Assembly: GCA_019057975.1 (NCBI GenBank)
Contig: JAHLWJ010000196.1
Location: 1 to 8,064 of the forward strand
Origin: Promethearchaeota archaeon
GTDB lineage: Archaea; Asgardarchaeota; Lokiarchaeia; Sigynarchaeales; SOKP01
Length of the DNA: 8,064 bases
Direction of reading: 5' to 3'
Shown here: positions 1 to 6,052 of the stretch, in pieces
Layout: every line of letters starts with the position of its first letter
Numbering within the stretch: position 1 is the first letter of the stretch
The notes under the pieces: generated by a model
The model's input: the letters and a program-made list of their open reading frames with translations, nothing else
Told to the model about the DNA's origin: nothing
The model's database searches: none
Made by a program: the position numbers and the translations under genes

Positions 1-122
1 ATGGTGATTTTAGACCTCTTGAAGGATGGGGAAGAATTTTAGCAGGTTCAGAAGCTTTTATTGGTGCTTTTATGATGGCACTTTTTGTCTATACTTTTGC
101 GAGAAGAACAGGGGGAAGATAA
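1..122 (+). CDS. K+-channel-like protein, C-terminal end (partial)
   Basis: The frame starting at base 3 is open from the window edge to TAA 120-122 and gives 39 residues. They begin G-D-F-R-P-L and end in a hydrophobic helix followed by R-R-T-G-G-R. The first two bases (AT) would complete a TAT codon, giving Y-G-D, the end of a G-Y-G-D selectivity filter. This is followed by a short loop, W-G-R and an E-A-F-I-G-A-F pore-lining helix. That order is typical of the two-helix ion channel domain (Ion_trans_2), often found fused to pentapeptide repeats in bacteria. The last helix would be the inner pore helix, with the Arg-rich end in the cytoplasm. The N-terminal part is outside the window, so any fused domain is unknown. 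No clear terminator follows. Confidence 0.7.
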   Translation, partial: GDFRPLEGWGRILAGSEAFIGAFMMALFVYTFARRTGGR

Positions 123-261
123 ATAAATAAAAAGTATTCACATTTATATTTAGATATGGATATTGAAGAAGTGAATTATTTCAAACTGATTACATCTTTA
201 AATTTTAGATATAGTTTTTCAGTTTTATCATTAATATATAAAATACTAAACCAGTCTAATG

Positions 262-270
262 GGGGAGGGG
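262..270 (+). promoter_or_regulatory. Shine-Dalgarno sequence placing the start at TTG 277
   Basis: A run of GGGGAGGGG lies inside the codons that would follow ATG 259. Its GGAGG core (264-268) is 8 bases upstream of the in-frame TTG at 277, which is ideal spacing. Nothing resembling a ribosome binding site precedes ATG 259. The downstream TTG is therefore the likelier start. Confidence 0.7.
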
Positions 271-276
271 AATAAT

Positions 277-1509
277 TTGGAAGAAAATAATATTATTAAT
301 AAATTAATCGAAAACCTAATAAAGTTGCCTCAAAAAACCGAATGGGTGGAATTTAAAAAAGATAATTATAATCCTTATTTAATTGGAGAATACATCTCTG
401 CCCTTTCTAACTCTGCTTGTTTACACGATAAAGCTTATGGTTACCTTTTGTTTGGAATAGAGAATAAAACTCACAAAGTGATAGGGACTAAATTTAAACC
501 AAAAGAATGCAAAAAAGGAAATGAGGAACTTGAGAGCTGGCTTCTACAAAAACTACAACCACGAATAGATTTTAAAATTATTGAGCACGTTTTTAATAAT
601 ATGCCTATTGTAATTTTTAAAATTGATCCTACATATAATACTCCAATAAAATTTGATAATATTGCCTACATTCGAGTTGGTACATATAAGAAAAAATTAA
701 GTGAAAATCCGGAAAAAGAACGTAAAATATGGAAAAGGCTTGATATTTCAGTCAATAATATTAGTAATAATTCTATAAAGGAAGAATGGATATTAAATCA
801 GCAAAACATCGCCTTTTCTCATAAAAACAAGAAGTTAGGTTATATGGAATATATTATGACTTTACCCGGCATAAAAGAAAAGTTTGATTTAAAAAAATTG
901 AGAGATGCTGCAAATAAAGCAATAACAGTTAGAGAAAGTTTCCCATATAATTGGATATTTGATGAAGCGGGAAACAATTGGCCAATTCCAATAAATCAAG
1001 GAATTGTTTCTGAGCCAAATCAAGATGATAAAAATAACTCTAATATCTATTTATATTTTGCAATTAAAAATGATGGGACAATATATTTTTTAAACAGTTT
1101 GGAAGAAGATTGGGAAGACCAGGGAAAATATTTACAAGAAATAGCATGTATTAAGAGAATAACTGAAAATTTAATATTTTCATCAAATTTTTATTCGAAT
1201 TTAGGAATATCTTTTAATTCTAAATATTTTATTAGAATAAAATATGGAAATTTACATGGTAGAAAATATTTATTTTATGGACAACATATCTTTTATGGTA
1301 GAAACAAGTTTCAAACCAAAGCTGATGAATTTCCTTGCGAATTAAAAGGTGTTTTAAAAGATATAAACAAAGAGAACCTAACCAACTTAGTAGAAAATTC
1401 AGTTAATGGCCTTTTCGAATTATTCAATTATTTTAAGGAAGAAAAAAGTGTTATATCAGAGTGTACAGCTATTTATATGGATAAGTGGAAATTTGATAAA
1501 AAAACATAA
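277..1509 (+). CDS. Schlafen/AlbA_2-type domain protein with unrecognised C-terminal region
   Basis: With the TTG start the product is 410 residues; starting at ATG 259 would add six. In ATG-based numbering, E-W-V-E-F-K at 28-33, G-Y-L-L-F-G-I-E-N at 61-69 and A-Y-I-R-V-G-T at 136-142 are, in order, the hallmarks of the Schlafen AlbA_2 domain (PF04326), a putative nucleic-acid-binding domain. The region from about 170 to the end is rich in Asn, Ile and Lys, has no recognised motif, and may be a partner-specific or effector region. No signal peptide or membrane segment is visible, so it is probably cytoplasmic. Many family members are putative transcriptional regulators, and some occur in phage-defence loci; neither role can be assigned here. 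The gene stands alone, with the repeat-rich spacer starting just after its TAA. Confidence 0.75.
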   Translation: MEENNIINKLIENLIKLPQKTEWVEFKKDNYNPYLIGEYISALSNSACLHDKAYGYLLFGIENKTHKVIGTKFKPKECKKGNEELESWLLQKLQPRIDFKIIEHVFNNMPIVIFKIDPTYNTPIKFDNIAYIRVGTYKKKLSENPEKERKIWKRLDISVNNISNNSIKEEWILNQQNIAFSHKNKKLGYMEYIMTLPGIKEKFDLKKLRDAANKAITVRESFPYNWIFDEAGNNWPIPINQGIVSEPNQDDKNNSNIYLYFAIKNDGTIYFLNSLEEDWEDQGKYLQEIACIKRITENLIFSSNFYSNLGISFNSKYFIRIKYGNLHGRKYLFYGQHIFYGRNKFQTKADEFPCELKGVLKDINKENLTNLVENSVNGLFELFNYFKEEKSVISECTAIYMDKWKFDKKT

Positions 1510-1539
1510 GGGAATTCTAATATGTATTTAATCTGGATT

Positions 1540-1617
1540 TCATATAGTTGTAATTATAGTTTTTAGATTACGATAAATATTAGTATTATCATTCAAGCAG
1601 AAGTTGCAAAACTCGTC
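1540..1617 (-). repeat. Degenerate dispersed repeat, copy A
   Basis: Read on the minus strand, this stretch gives 25 residues beginning D-E-F-C-N-F-C-L-N-D and ending in a stop at 1540-1542. It aligns residue for residue with the minus-strand reading of copy D (D-G-F-R-N-F-C-M-R-N, stop at 7050) and copy C (stop at 5750). It is the most divergent copy at DNA level, but the conserved F-x-N-F-C core and identically placed stop suggest a remnant of the same ancestral 3' gene end. Confidence 0.5.
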
Positions 1618-1741
1618 TAATAACCTCCACCAAGTTTAACACCTTAGAACCCTTAACTCTTTAGTGATAAAGTTGAAAAGTTTTTACTTGTATACATTTC
1701 ATAGATTTTAGTTTTTGAAGATTACCTCTAATATTGAAGAA

Positions 1742-1900
1742 TTAACTGATTCAATCTAATATTTTCTATGATTATATTCTCCTTAAAAGTTCTAAAGCTT
1801 TCCAATAGGGGGAGCCAGACAATTTCAAGCCCTTTGGCATTTGATGGAGGGCTTTTTTGTTTTTATAAATTATTTTCCAGAAAAAGAAGGATTTTTAAAT
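1742..1900 (-). repeat. Dispersed repeat, copy B, containing a terminator hairpin
   Basis: This is a clear DNA-level relative of copy D (7050-7229). The shared part runs from the GGGGAGCCAGAC block through the hairpin, the T-tract, TTTTTATAAATTATTTT and the AAAAAGAAGGATTTTTAAA-like end. On the minus strand a frame reads K-S-P-P-S-N-A-K-G-L-E-I-V-W-L-P then S-F-R-T-F, against K-S-P-S-A-K-A-K-G-L-E-M-V-W-L-P then G-F-R-N-F in copy D. The part near 1742-1790 is eroded and has lost the tail reading frame. Confidence 0.65.
1827..1864 (+). terminator. Intrinsic terminator inside repeat copy B
   Basis: AAGCCCT (1827-1833) pairs perfectly with AGGGCTT (1848-1854) around a 14-base loop. A run of six T, a G and five T follows. 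It would stop + strand transcripts from the 277-1509 gene or the spacer. The same hairpin is conserved with compensating shifts in repeat copy D. Confidence 0.7.
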
Positions 1901-2134
1901 AGAACTGTAGTATAAAGAAAACAGTCTATTAAAAATAAATTGAAGAAGTCTATTTTTAATCCAAGCAGAATGTCTATAATATCATTATACTAAAATAAAA
2001 AGCTATATTATCTAAGATTTAGCATAAGAGTAGCATTCTTTCTCTATCCCAAGAGACCCACTAAGTAACACATCCTAACTATACTAACTATCCAACCATC
2101 AATTTTCTATCATTACTCAACCTAAAACCAAATA
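1901..2134. other. Spacer without recognised features
   Basis: This AT-rich stretch lies between repeat copy B and the riboswitch. I see no ORF with a ribosome binding site, no tRNA and no repeat. A pyrimidine-rich tract with repeated CTAACTA-like words around 2066-2090 is unexplained. The promoter of the riboswitch transcript should lie here, but no convincing -35/-10 pair can be named. Confidence 0.4.
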
Positions 2135-2248
2135 TCTTCTTCTGGATGAAGGTAACAAGAAAGACCTGTTCTTTATAAAAAAGAAAAGGAGCCGAAGGGG
2201 CAAGATACTAAAGGTATCTAAACTTTCAGATAAAAGGACAAAGTAAGA
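2135..2248 (+). promoter_or_regulatory. Glycine riboswitch (single aptamer)
   Basis: The conserved parts of the glycine aptamer (Rfam family RF00504) appear in order. GAAAGACC (2159-2166) is followed by a P2 arm with TTCTT (2169-2173) pairing AAGAA (2181-2185). Then come GCCGAAGGGGCAA (2191-2203), a hairpin AGATAC/GTATCT (2203-2208 with 2214-2219), and TAAACTTTCAG (2219-2229) whose CTTTC pairs with GAAAG at 2159-2163, then ATAAAAGGACAAAG (2230-2243). A possible P1 pairs TCTTCTT (2135-2141) with AAGTAAGA (2241-2248), with a bulged T and 17 extra bases on the 5' side. I see no second aptamer on either side, so it is a singlet. The nearest downstream gene is the caspase lipoprotein at 2399. Known targets are glycine cleavage and amino acid transport genes, so this target would be unusual. 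Confidence 0.8.
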
Positions 2249-2287
2249 GAGTAATATATATAATTATTTTTTACTCTATTCTTTTTA
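2248..2287 (+). terminator. Putative riboswitch expression platform (weak terminator)
   Basis: AGAGTAA (2248-2254) pairs with TTACTCT (2271-2277) around a 16-base AT-rich loop, and a T-rich tract (ATTCTTTTTATTT) follows. It begins where the aptamer ends, as expected for a transcriptional expression platform, and its first base touches the proposed P1. The stem is AU-rich and therefore weak; the regulatory logic is inferred. Confidence 0.45.
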
Positions 2288-2333
2288 TTTCATTATTTGT
2301 AAAAAACATTTATAAAAAAATATTATTTCTCAC

Positions 2334-2361
2334 GGCAGACGAACAAATATATAGAACTGCC
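2334..2361 (+). other. Small hairpin ahead of the caspase lipoprotein gene
   Basis: GGCAG (2334-2338) and CTGCC (2357-2361) form a 5-bp GC-rich stem in an otherwise very AT-rich leader. It ends 24 bases upstream of the GGAGG ribosome binding site (2386-2390). It could be a leader structure or chance. Confidence 0.3.
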
Positions 2362-2398
2362 TAAAACTATAAATTTAAATTTATTGGAGGATTAAATT

Positions 2399-2647
2399 AT
2401 GAAAGGTAAATTATTTTTATTAGTTTTCAAAGTATTGCAATTTTTCTTAATAACTCTTTTACTTTTAAGTTTTTTACCAATCTCTGGGTGTTCTCCTATC
2501 TCAAATCTACTTTTTGGTCCTTCCGGTTCCATTGAAGTAACTACTTATCCCTCTGGGGCAAAAATCTTTTTAAATGGTAAAGATACGGGGAATGTTACTC
2601 CTTATGCTATTACAAATCTTACCAAGGGAACTTATGAAGTTAGGTAA
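2399..2647 (+). CDS. Lipoprotein signal and PEGA domain: 5' part of frameshifted caspase gene
   Basis: GGAGG (2386-2390) precedes the ATG by 8 bases. The product starts with a positively charged, strongly hydrophobic signal sequence ending in the lipobox I-S-G-C with Cys31, so export and lipid anchoring are expected. Residues about 43-82 (G-S-I-E-V-T-T-Y-P-S-G-A-K-I-F-L-N-G and onwards) are a PEGA domain (PF08308), a short beta-rich surface module. It is cut off at its last strand (Y-E-V-R) by TAA 2645-2647. Re-reading G2644 restores the domain as V-T-L-G-D-I-S-Y-S-E-T and the frame then stays open to 4107. This is therefore the N-terminal 82 residues of a protein of about 569. As written, only a short lipoprotein stub would be made. 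Confidence 0.85.
   Translation: MKGKLFLLVFKVLQFFLITLLLLSFLPISGCSPISNLLFGPSGSIEVTTYPSGAKIFLNGKDTGNVTPYAITNLTKGTYEVR
2639..2647 (+). other. Frameshift point in the PEGA-Big_2-caspase gene
   Basis: The codons read GTT AGG TAA. Stepping back one base after AGG gives GTA ACC CTT GGT and an uninterrupted continuation of the PEGA domain. There is no X-XXY-YYZ slippery heptamer, so programmed -1 frameshifting is unlikely. A lost G (AGG-GTA becoming AGG-TA) by mutation or sequencing error is simplest. Confidence 0.8.
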
Positions 2648-4107
2648 CCCTTGGTGATATAAGTTACTCAGAAACAGCCATAGTTTATTCTAACCAGACT
2701 ACTGGTGTATATAAAGATTTACTTCCCCGCCTAAAAAAAATTATTGTCCAGCCTTCGTATATGAATTTAAAAGAAGGAGAATCCCAAAAAATTGATTCAG
2801 TTACCGCCTACTATTATGATTCAGGTTCAACTGACCTCACGTTAAGTGATTGCAGTTATAGTTCAAGCAGTAATCATGCTACTGTTAATAGTAGTGGAAC
2901 AATCACTGGAGTCTCAGAAGGCTCAGCTACAATTACTGTGTCCTATACTGATATAGAGATTACTACGACTGATACTGTAAATGTAACTGTTACACTTCTA
3001 AAGTTAACCAGCATTGTAGTACTTCCTTCAAGTATGAATTTAGATATTGGAGAATCAGAAACTGTAAGTTCAATTACTGCTCATTATAATGATGCCAGTA
3101 GTGAAAGCGTGGCGCTGAGCGATTGTAGTTATAGCTCAGATAGTATTTGTGCTACTGTAGATAGTAATGGTACTATTACCGGAGTCTCAGAGGGTTTAGC
3201 TGTTGTTACTGTATCATATACGGAAAAAGGAATCACTAAAACTGATACAGTAGAAGTTATAGTAGGAGATATAGTATATCGAGCTTTTTGTATAGGAGTG
3301 GGTGATTATATTGAAGGTAGTGATAATGATTTATTAGGTCCACAATATGATGTAGATAGAATAGTAGATGTTTTAAACCATTGCAGATTTGGAACAGATG
3401 AAGTTAATTTTTCTTCAATCGTATCTCTAAAAGATTTAAGTGCTACAAAAGCAGCCATTATGAGTGGTATTGCTTCTGCCTTCTCCGGAGCAGATGATAA
3501 TGACGTTTCATATTTTTTCTTTAGTGGGCATGGTGCTTACGGTGAAGGATTTAGTACTTCTTATATATGTCCAACTGATGCAGATGATTCTATTGGTTCT
3601 GTTATTAGTGTAGACGAATTGGAATCTTACTTAAGTGCTATACCAGGAAGAAAGGTAGTGATTCTCGATTCTTGTCATTCAGGCGGATTTATTGGAAAAA
3701 GTAAAGGAGAAATAACAATTTCTAAAGAAGAATTGATATCTTTTAATGACGAAATTATTAATGTTTTTTCTCAAGCTCAATTAAGAGGACTTTTAACTAC
3801 AAATGAATATAAAGTTTTAACTTCCTGTCATAGTTCTCAAACATGTTTAGGATTGGAAGATTCAATAAATCCAGAAAATTCTTTTGGAGTGTTTGCTATG
3901 GCTTTTTGCGAGGGTTGTGGTTACAATACTTATAATCATCCTTATCCTGCAGATACTAATCTGGATACTAAAGTTAGTCTACAAGAAGCATATCTTTATG
4001 TTAAATCTTGGGTAGAATATTTAAATTCACTCTATGTTGATACAGATATAACACAAGATGTTCAAGTATCTCCTTCTTGTTCTGATTTTACTATCGCAGA
4101 ATATTAA
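2644..4107 (+). CDS. Big_2-Big_2-caspase (C14 peptidase): 3' part of frameshifted lipoprotein gene
   Basis: In fused numbering this is residues 83-569. The end of PEGA is followed by two bacterial Ig-like Big_2 domains (PF02368), about 112-198 and 202-290, each ending in the typical G-V-S-E-G then T-V-S-Y-T pattern. A caspase-like peptidase (PF00656) follows from about 293. Its catalytic dyad is visible: His378 in F-F-S-G-H-G-A and Cys426 in I-L-D-S-C-H-S-G-G. Near the C-terminus, D-T-N-L-D-T-K-V-S-L-Q-E (519-530) fits an EF-hand-like calcium loop, common in bacterial caspase-family proteins. With the lipobox upstream, the enzyme would face the periplasm or cell surface. Substrate and role are unknown. 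An internal ATG at 2761 starts an open frame but has no Shine-Dalgarno and would lack the signal peptide, so separate translation is unlikely to be meaningful. Confidence 0.85.
   Translation, partial: VTLGDISYSETAIVYSNQTTGVYKDLLPRLKKIIVQPSYMNLKEGESQKIDSVTAYYYDSGSTDLTLSDCSYSSSSNHATVNSSGTITGVSEGSATITVSYTDIEITTTDTVNVTVTLLKLTSIVVLPSSMNLDIGESETVSSITAHYNDASSESVALSDCSYSSDSICATVDSNGTITGVSEGLAVVTVSYTEKGITKTDTVEVIVGDIVYRAFCIGVGDYIEGSDNDLLGPQYDVDRIVDVLNHCRFGTDEVNFSSIVSLKDLSATKAAIMSGIASAFSGADDNDVSYFFFSGHGAYGEGFSTSYICPTDADDSIGSVISVDELESYLSAIPGRKVVILDSCHSGGFIGKSKGEITISKEELISFNDEIINVFSQAQLRGLLTTNEYKVLTSCHSSQTCLGLEDSINPENSFGVFAMAFCEGCGYNTYNHPYPADTNLDTKVSLQEAYLYVKSWVEYLNSLYVDTDITQDVQVSPSCSDFTIAEY
2734..3264 (+). 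repeat. Tandem duplicated Big_2 domain coding units
   Basis: About 2734-2997 and 3004-3264 are diverged copies of one unit. Both contain GATTG(C/T)AGTTATAG(T/C)TCA, then GCTACTGT and GGAGTCTCAGA(A/G)GG at matching offsets. They encode the two Ig-like spacers that hold the caspase domain away from the membrane anchor. Confidence 0.75.
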
Positions 4108-4140
4108 AGACTAATTGATTTATGTATTAGTTTTAACTAT

Positions 4141-4196
4141 GCACTTTATCTCAAAATAATAGTGCTTGCTCTTATAATATATAGTTAGAATAAGAG
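4141..4196 (+). terminator. Two successive hairpins after the caspase gene
   Basis: GCACT (4141-4145) pairs with AGTGC (4161-4165), with an inner TAT/ATA match, 34 bases after the caspase stop. CTCTTAT (4169-4175) pairs with ATAAGAG (4190-4196). Neither has a strong T-tract, so termination is uncertain. They are plausible 3' end structures. Confidence 0.35.
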
Positions 4197-4298
4197 TAGG
4201 GATATATAAGTATTAGTCTATAAAGGAAAGGAGCAACAAAGTACTTTATATAGAACAACTTGGAACATTAATTAAATCCTTTAGTTTATAGATGTTTC

Positions 4299-4354
4299 GT
4301 ATATCTTGGATAATTTGGTTCCAGTTGGAAAGCGTTAGGAACCTTTAGATATAC
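4299..4354 (+). other. Two-part inverted repeat in the leader of the Mrr-like gene
   Basis: GTATATCT (4299-4306) is complementary to AGATATAC (4347-4354). Nested inside, GGTTCC (4317-4322) is complementary to GGAACC (4338-4343), with a 15-base apical loop. The folded element ends about 50 bases before ATG 4406. Two co-axial perfect stems in an AT-rich spacer suggest a structured leader RNA or a large operator. I do not recognise the family. Confidence 0.5.
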
Positions 4355-4405
4355 TTGAACGTTATTTACCATTTTGGGTTAATTTAATTATAGGGGAAAA
4401 GGTGT

Positions 4406-5608
4406 ATGGAAGGCTGGTTAATTATCATATGCATAGCAATTATTATCTCTTTTCTTGGGTGGCTTTATGATATTTGGATCAAGGGCAAAAAGTATGATGA
4501 GCTCAAACCTCGTCTTGATAAATTAGATAACTATAAACATGAATTACAGGTTAGAAATATTGAGTTAATAAAACGTCAATCTGAATGGGAAAAAAAAGTT
4601 GAATCCGATAAAGAGGCTATAGAAATAATAGCAAAAGAGAAATCGAGTGGGTTTCCTTGGCTTGCTAAGGCGTTTGCCGATTTTAATTATCTTCAAAAAT
4701 TAAAAGAAGCAAAGAATTTAGAATACAAATCTCATCCCGCACCAGTTTCAGCAGAAAAAGTTCGTAAAATAGCCCGTGAACGCAGAGTGATTGAAGAAAA
4801 ATTGCGTATTGCACAAGGGGTTATAAATTATTATCAAGATTTATTTCCTTTTATAGAGGAATTTTTGGGTGATATAGATGAAGCGATACTTAAAAAAGTC
4901 CTTTCGCGAAACATAGAAGAACCGATTAAAGAAGCAGATGAAATCGGTATAGACCCCGTAAGGATATATTTATCATCTCTATCAGAAGAAGAATATCACA
5001 GGCTATCATCTGTAGAGCGAAATCAAATCGCTCTGGATAGATATTGGAGTAGACCTAAAAGTAAATGGCAACTTGGTCGTGATTATGAACGTTACATCGG
5101 ATATTTATTCGAAAACAATGGTTATAACGTTTATTACCAAGGAATTCTTGAGGGTTTTGATGACCTTGGGAGGGATTTGATTTGTAAGAAAAAAGAGAAG
5201 ACAATAATTGTTCAGTGTAAACGATGGTCTCAATATAAAACAATTCATGAAAAACATGTTAACCAACTTTATGGAACCTTTATTAAATATACAATTGACT
5301 ACCCCAATGAGAAAGTAGAGGCTATTTTATATACAACGACTAAACTTTCAGACAGAGCAAAAGAGTTTGCTAAATATCTTTCAATAGGAATTAATGAAGA
5401 ATTTCAACTTAATGAAAAATATCCTTCAATCAAATGTAATATTTCTCGAAGAAACGGCGAGAAAATTTATCATCTTCCATTTGACCAACAGTACGATAGG
5501 ACTCTTATAGAAGAAGAGAGAAACGAGTGCTATATAGATACTGTAGAAAAGGCAGAAAATCTTGGCTATCGGCGTGCGTGGAGATGGAGAGGTCAAAAGG
5601 TAGAATAG
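4406..5608 (+). CDS. Membrane-anchored Mrr-type PD-(D/E)xK endonuclease
   Basis: AGGGGA (4392-4397) precedes the ATG by 8 bases. Residues about 4-24 form one transmembrane helix followed by K-G-K-K, so the bulk should be cytoplasmic. Charged heptad-like coiled coil covers about 27-80, with more helix at 118-145. The Mrr catalytic domain (PF04471) starts at about 220: G-R-D-Y-E (224-228), Asp257 in L-G-R-D-L-I, and Q270-C-K272 in I-V-Q-C-K-R-W. These are the expected D and QxK residues, so it looks active. The tail has Y-H-L-P (355-358), Q-Y-D-R-T, then T-V-E-K-A-E-N-L-G-Y-R-R-A (379-391), resembling a small C-terminal module I associate with the sunset domain family; that name is from memory. 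Mrr enzymes cut modified or foreign DNA. The anchor suggests action at the inner membrane, for example on incoming DNA, but this is inference. No methyltransferase is adjacent. Confidence 0.85.
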   Translation: MEGWLIIICIAIIISFLGWLYDIWIKGKKYDELKPRLDKLDNYKHELQVRNIELIKRQSEWEKKVESDKEAIEIIAKEKSSGFPWLAKAFADFNYLQKLKEAKNLEYKSHPAPVSAEKVRKIARERRVIEEKLRIAQGVINYYQDLFPFIEEFLGDIDEAILKKVLSRNIEEPIKEADEIGIDPVRIYLSSLSEEEYHRLSSVERNQIALDRYWSRPKSKWQLGRDYERYIGYLFENNGYNVYYQGILEGFDDLGRDLICKKKEKTIIVQCKRWSQYKTIHEKHVNQLYGTFIKYTIDYPNEKVEAILYTTTKLSDRAKEFAKYLSIGINEEFQLNEKYPSIKCNISRRNGEKIYHLPFDQQYDRTLIEEERNECYIDTVEKAENLGYRRAWRWRGQKVE

Positions 5609-5749
5609 TGTGTTCGCAAATTTACATATGGAAAGAAATGCCCGAAACAGTAGATAACAGTTGATAAAAAGAAAATTTAAGATTTCCCCAAATTGCCTAA
5701 GGTAGAATTTATTTTAAGAGTAGTCTTAGTTTTTTATTGCTTTTTATTC
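5609..5749. other. Spacer after the Mrr-like gene
   Basis: An AT-rich stretch between the stop codon of the nuclease gene and repeat copy C. I see no ORF with a ribosome binding site and no convincing terminator hairpin. Confidence 0.4.
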
Positions 5750-5845
5750 CTAACTAATGATCATTACTTCTTCTAACTTTTGATATACTTTTTCAGCTTC
5801 TTCATTCATACAAAAAGTTCGAAAATCGTTTTGTTGGGGGGCATC
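5750..5845 (-). repeat. Dispersed repeat, copy C (5' half only)
   Basis: About 80 percent identical by eye to 7050-7148, including ATTACTTCTTCTAACT and the following ACTTTTTCAG and CATACAAAA blocks. The minus strand reads A-P-Q-Q-N-D-F-R-T-F-C-M-N-E-E then E-K-V-Y-Q-K-L-E-E and a stop at 5750-5752, matching the frame and stop of copy D. The homology breaks off in the GGGGGG stretch near 5840, so the terminator half is missing. The minus-strand frame stays open to 5971, but that extension matches nothing else here. Confidence 0.65.
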
Positions 5846-6038
5846 GTTAAATAAAATAACTTTTAAGAATATAAATTTTTTAATAGAACCATCTACTCTT
5901 ATATAGAGGGATTTGAGGAAATTGCAAAATTGGCCATTAATTTTCATATTAAAATTAATGGAGAAAAACAAACATTAACCTCTCTCTCTGCAATTTGCTT
6001 TTACTAAAATTGATGTCAGGAAAAATAAAAGTTCCTTT
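5846..6038. other. Spacer upstream of the HEPN-like gene
   Basis: AT-rich DNA between repeat copy C and the ribosome binding site at 6039. TAATTTTC and similar words recur around 5938-5960 in inverted orientation. No promoter can be assigned with confidence. Confidence 0.35.
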
Positions 6039-6052
6039 GGAGGAAAAAAACA

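Noticed and set aside
2639..2650. Programmed -1 ribosomal frameshift
   Set aside because: No slippery heptamer at the joint and no clear downstream stimulatory structure. A one-base deletion explains it more simply.
5055..5243. 62-codon minus-strand ORF
   Set aside because: It lies entirely within the Mrr catalytic region of the + strand nuclease gene and is a shadow frame.
5750..5971. 73-codon minus-strand ORF as a real gene
   Set aside because: Only its last 30 or so codons match other sequence in the window, namely the repeat family. The rest has no recognisable content and no ribosome binding site at the start.
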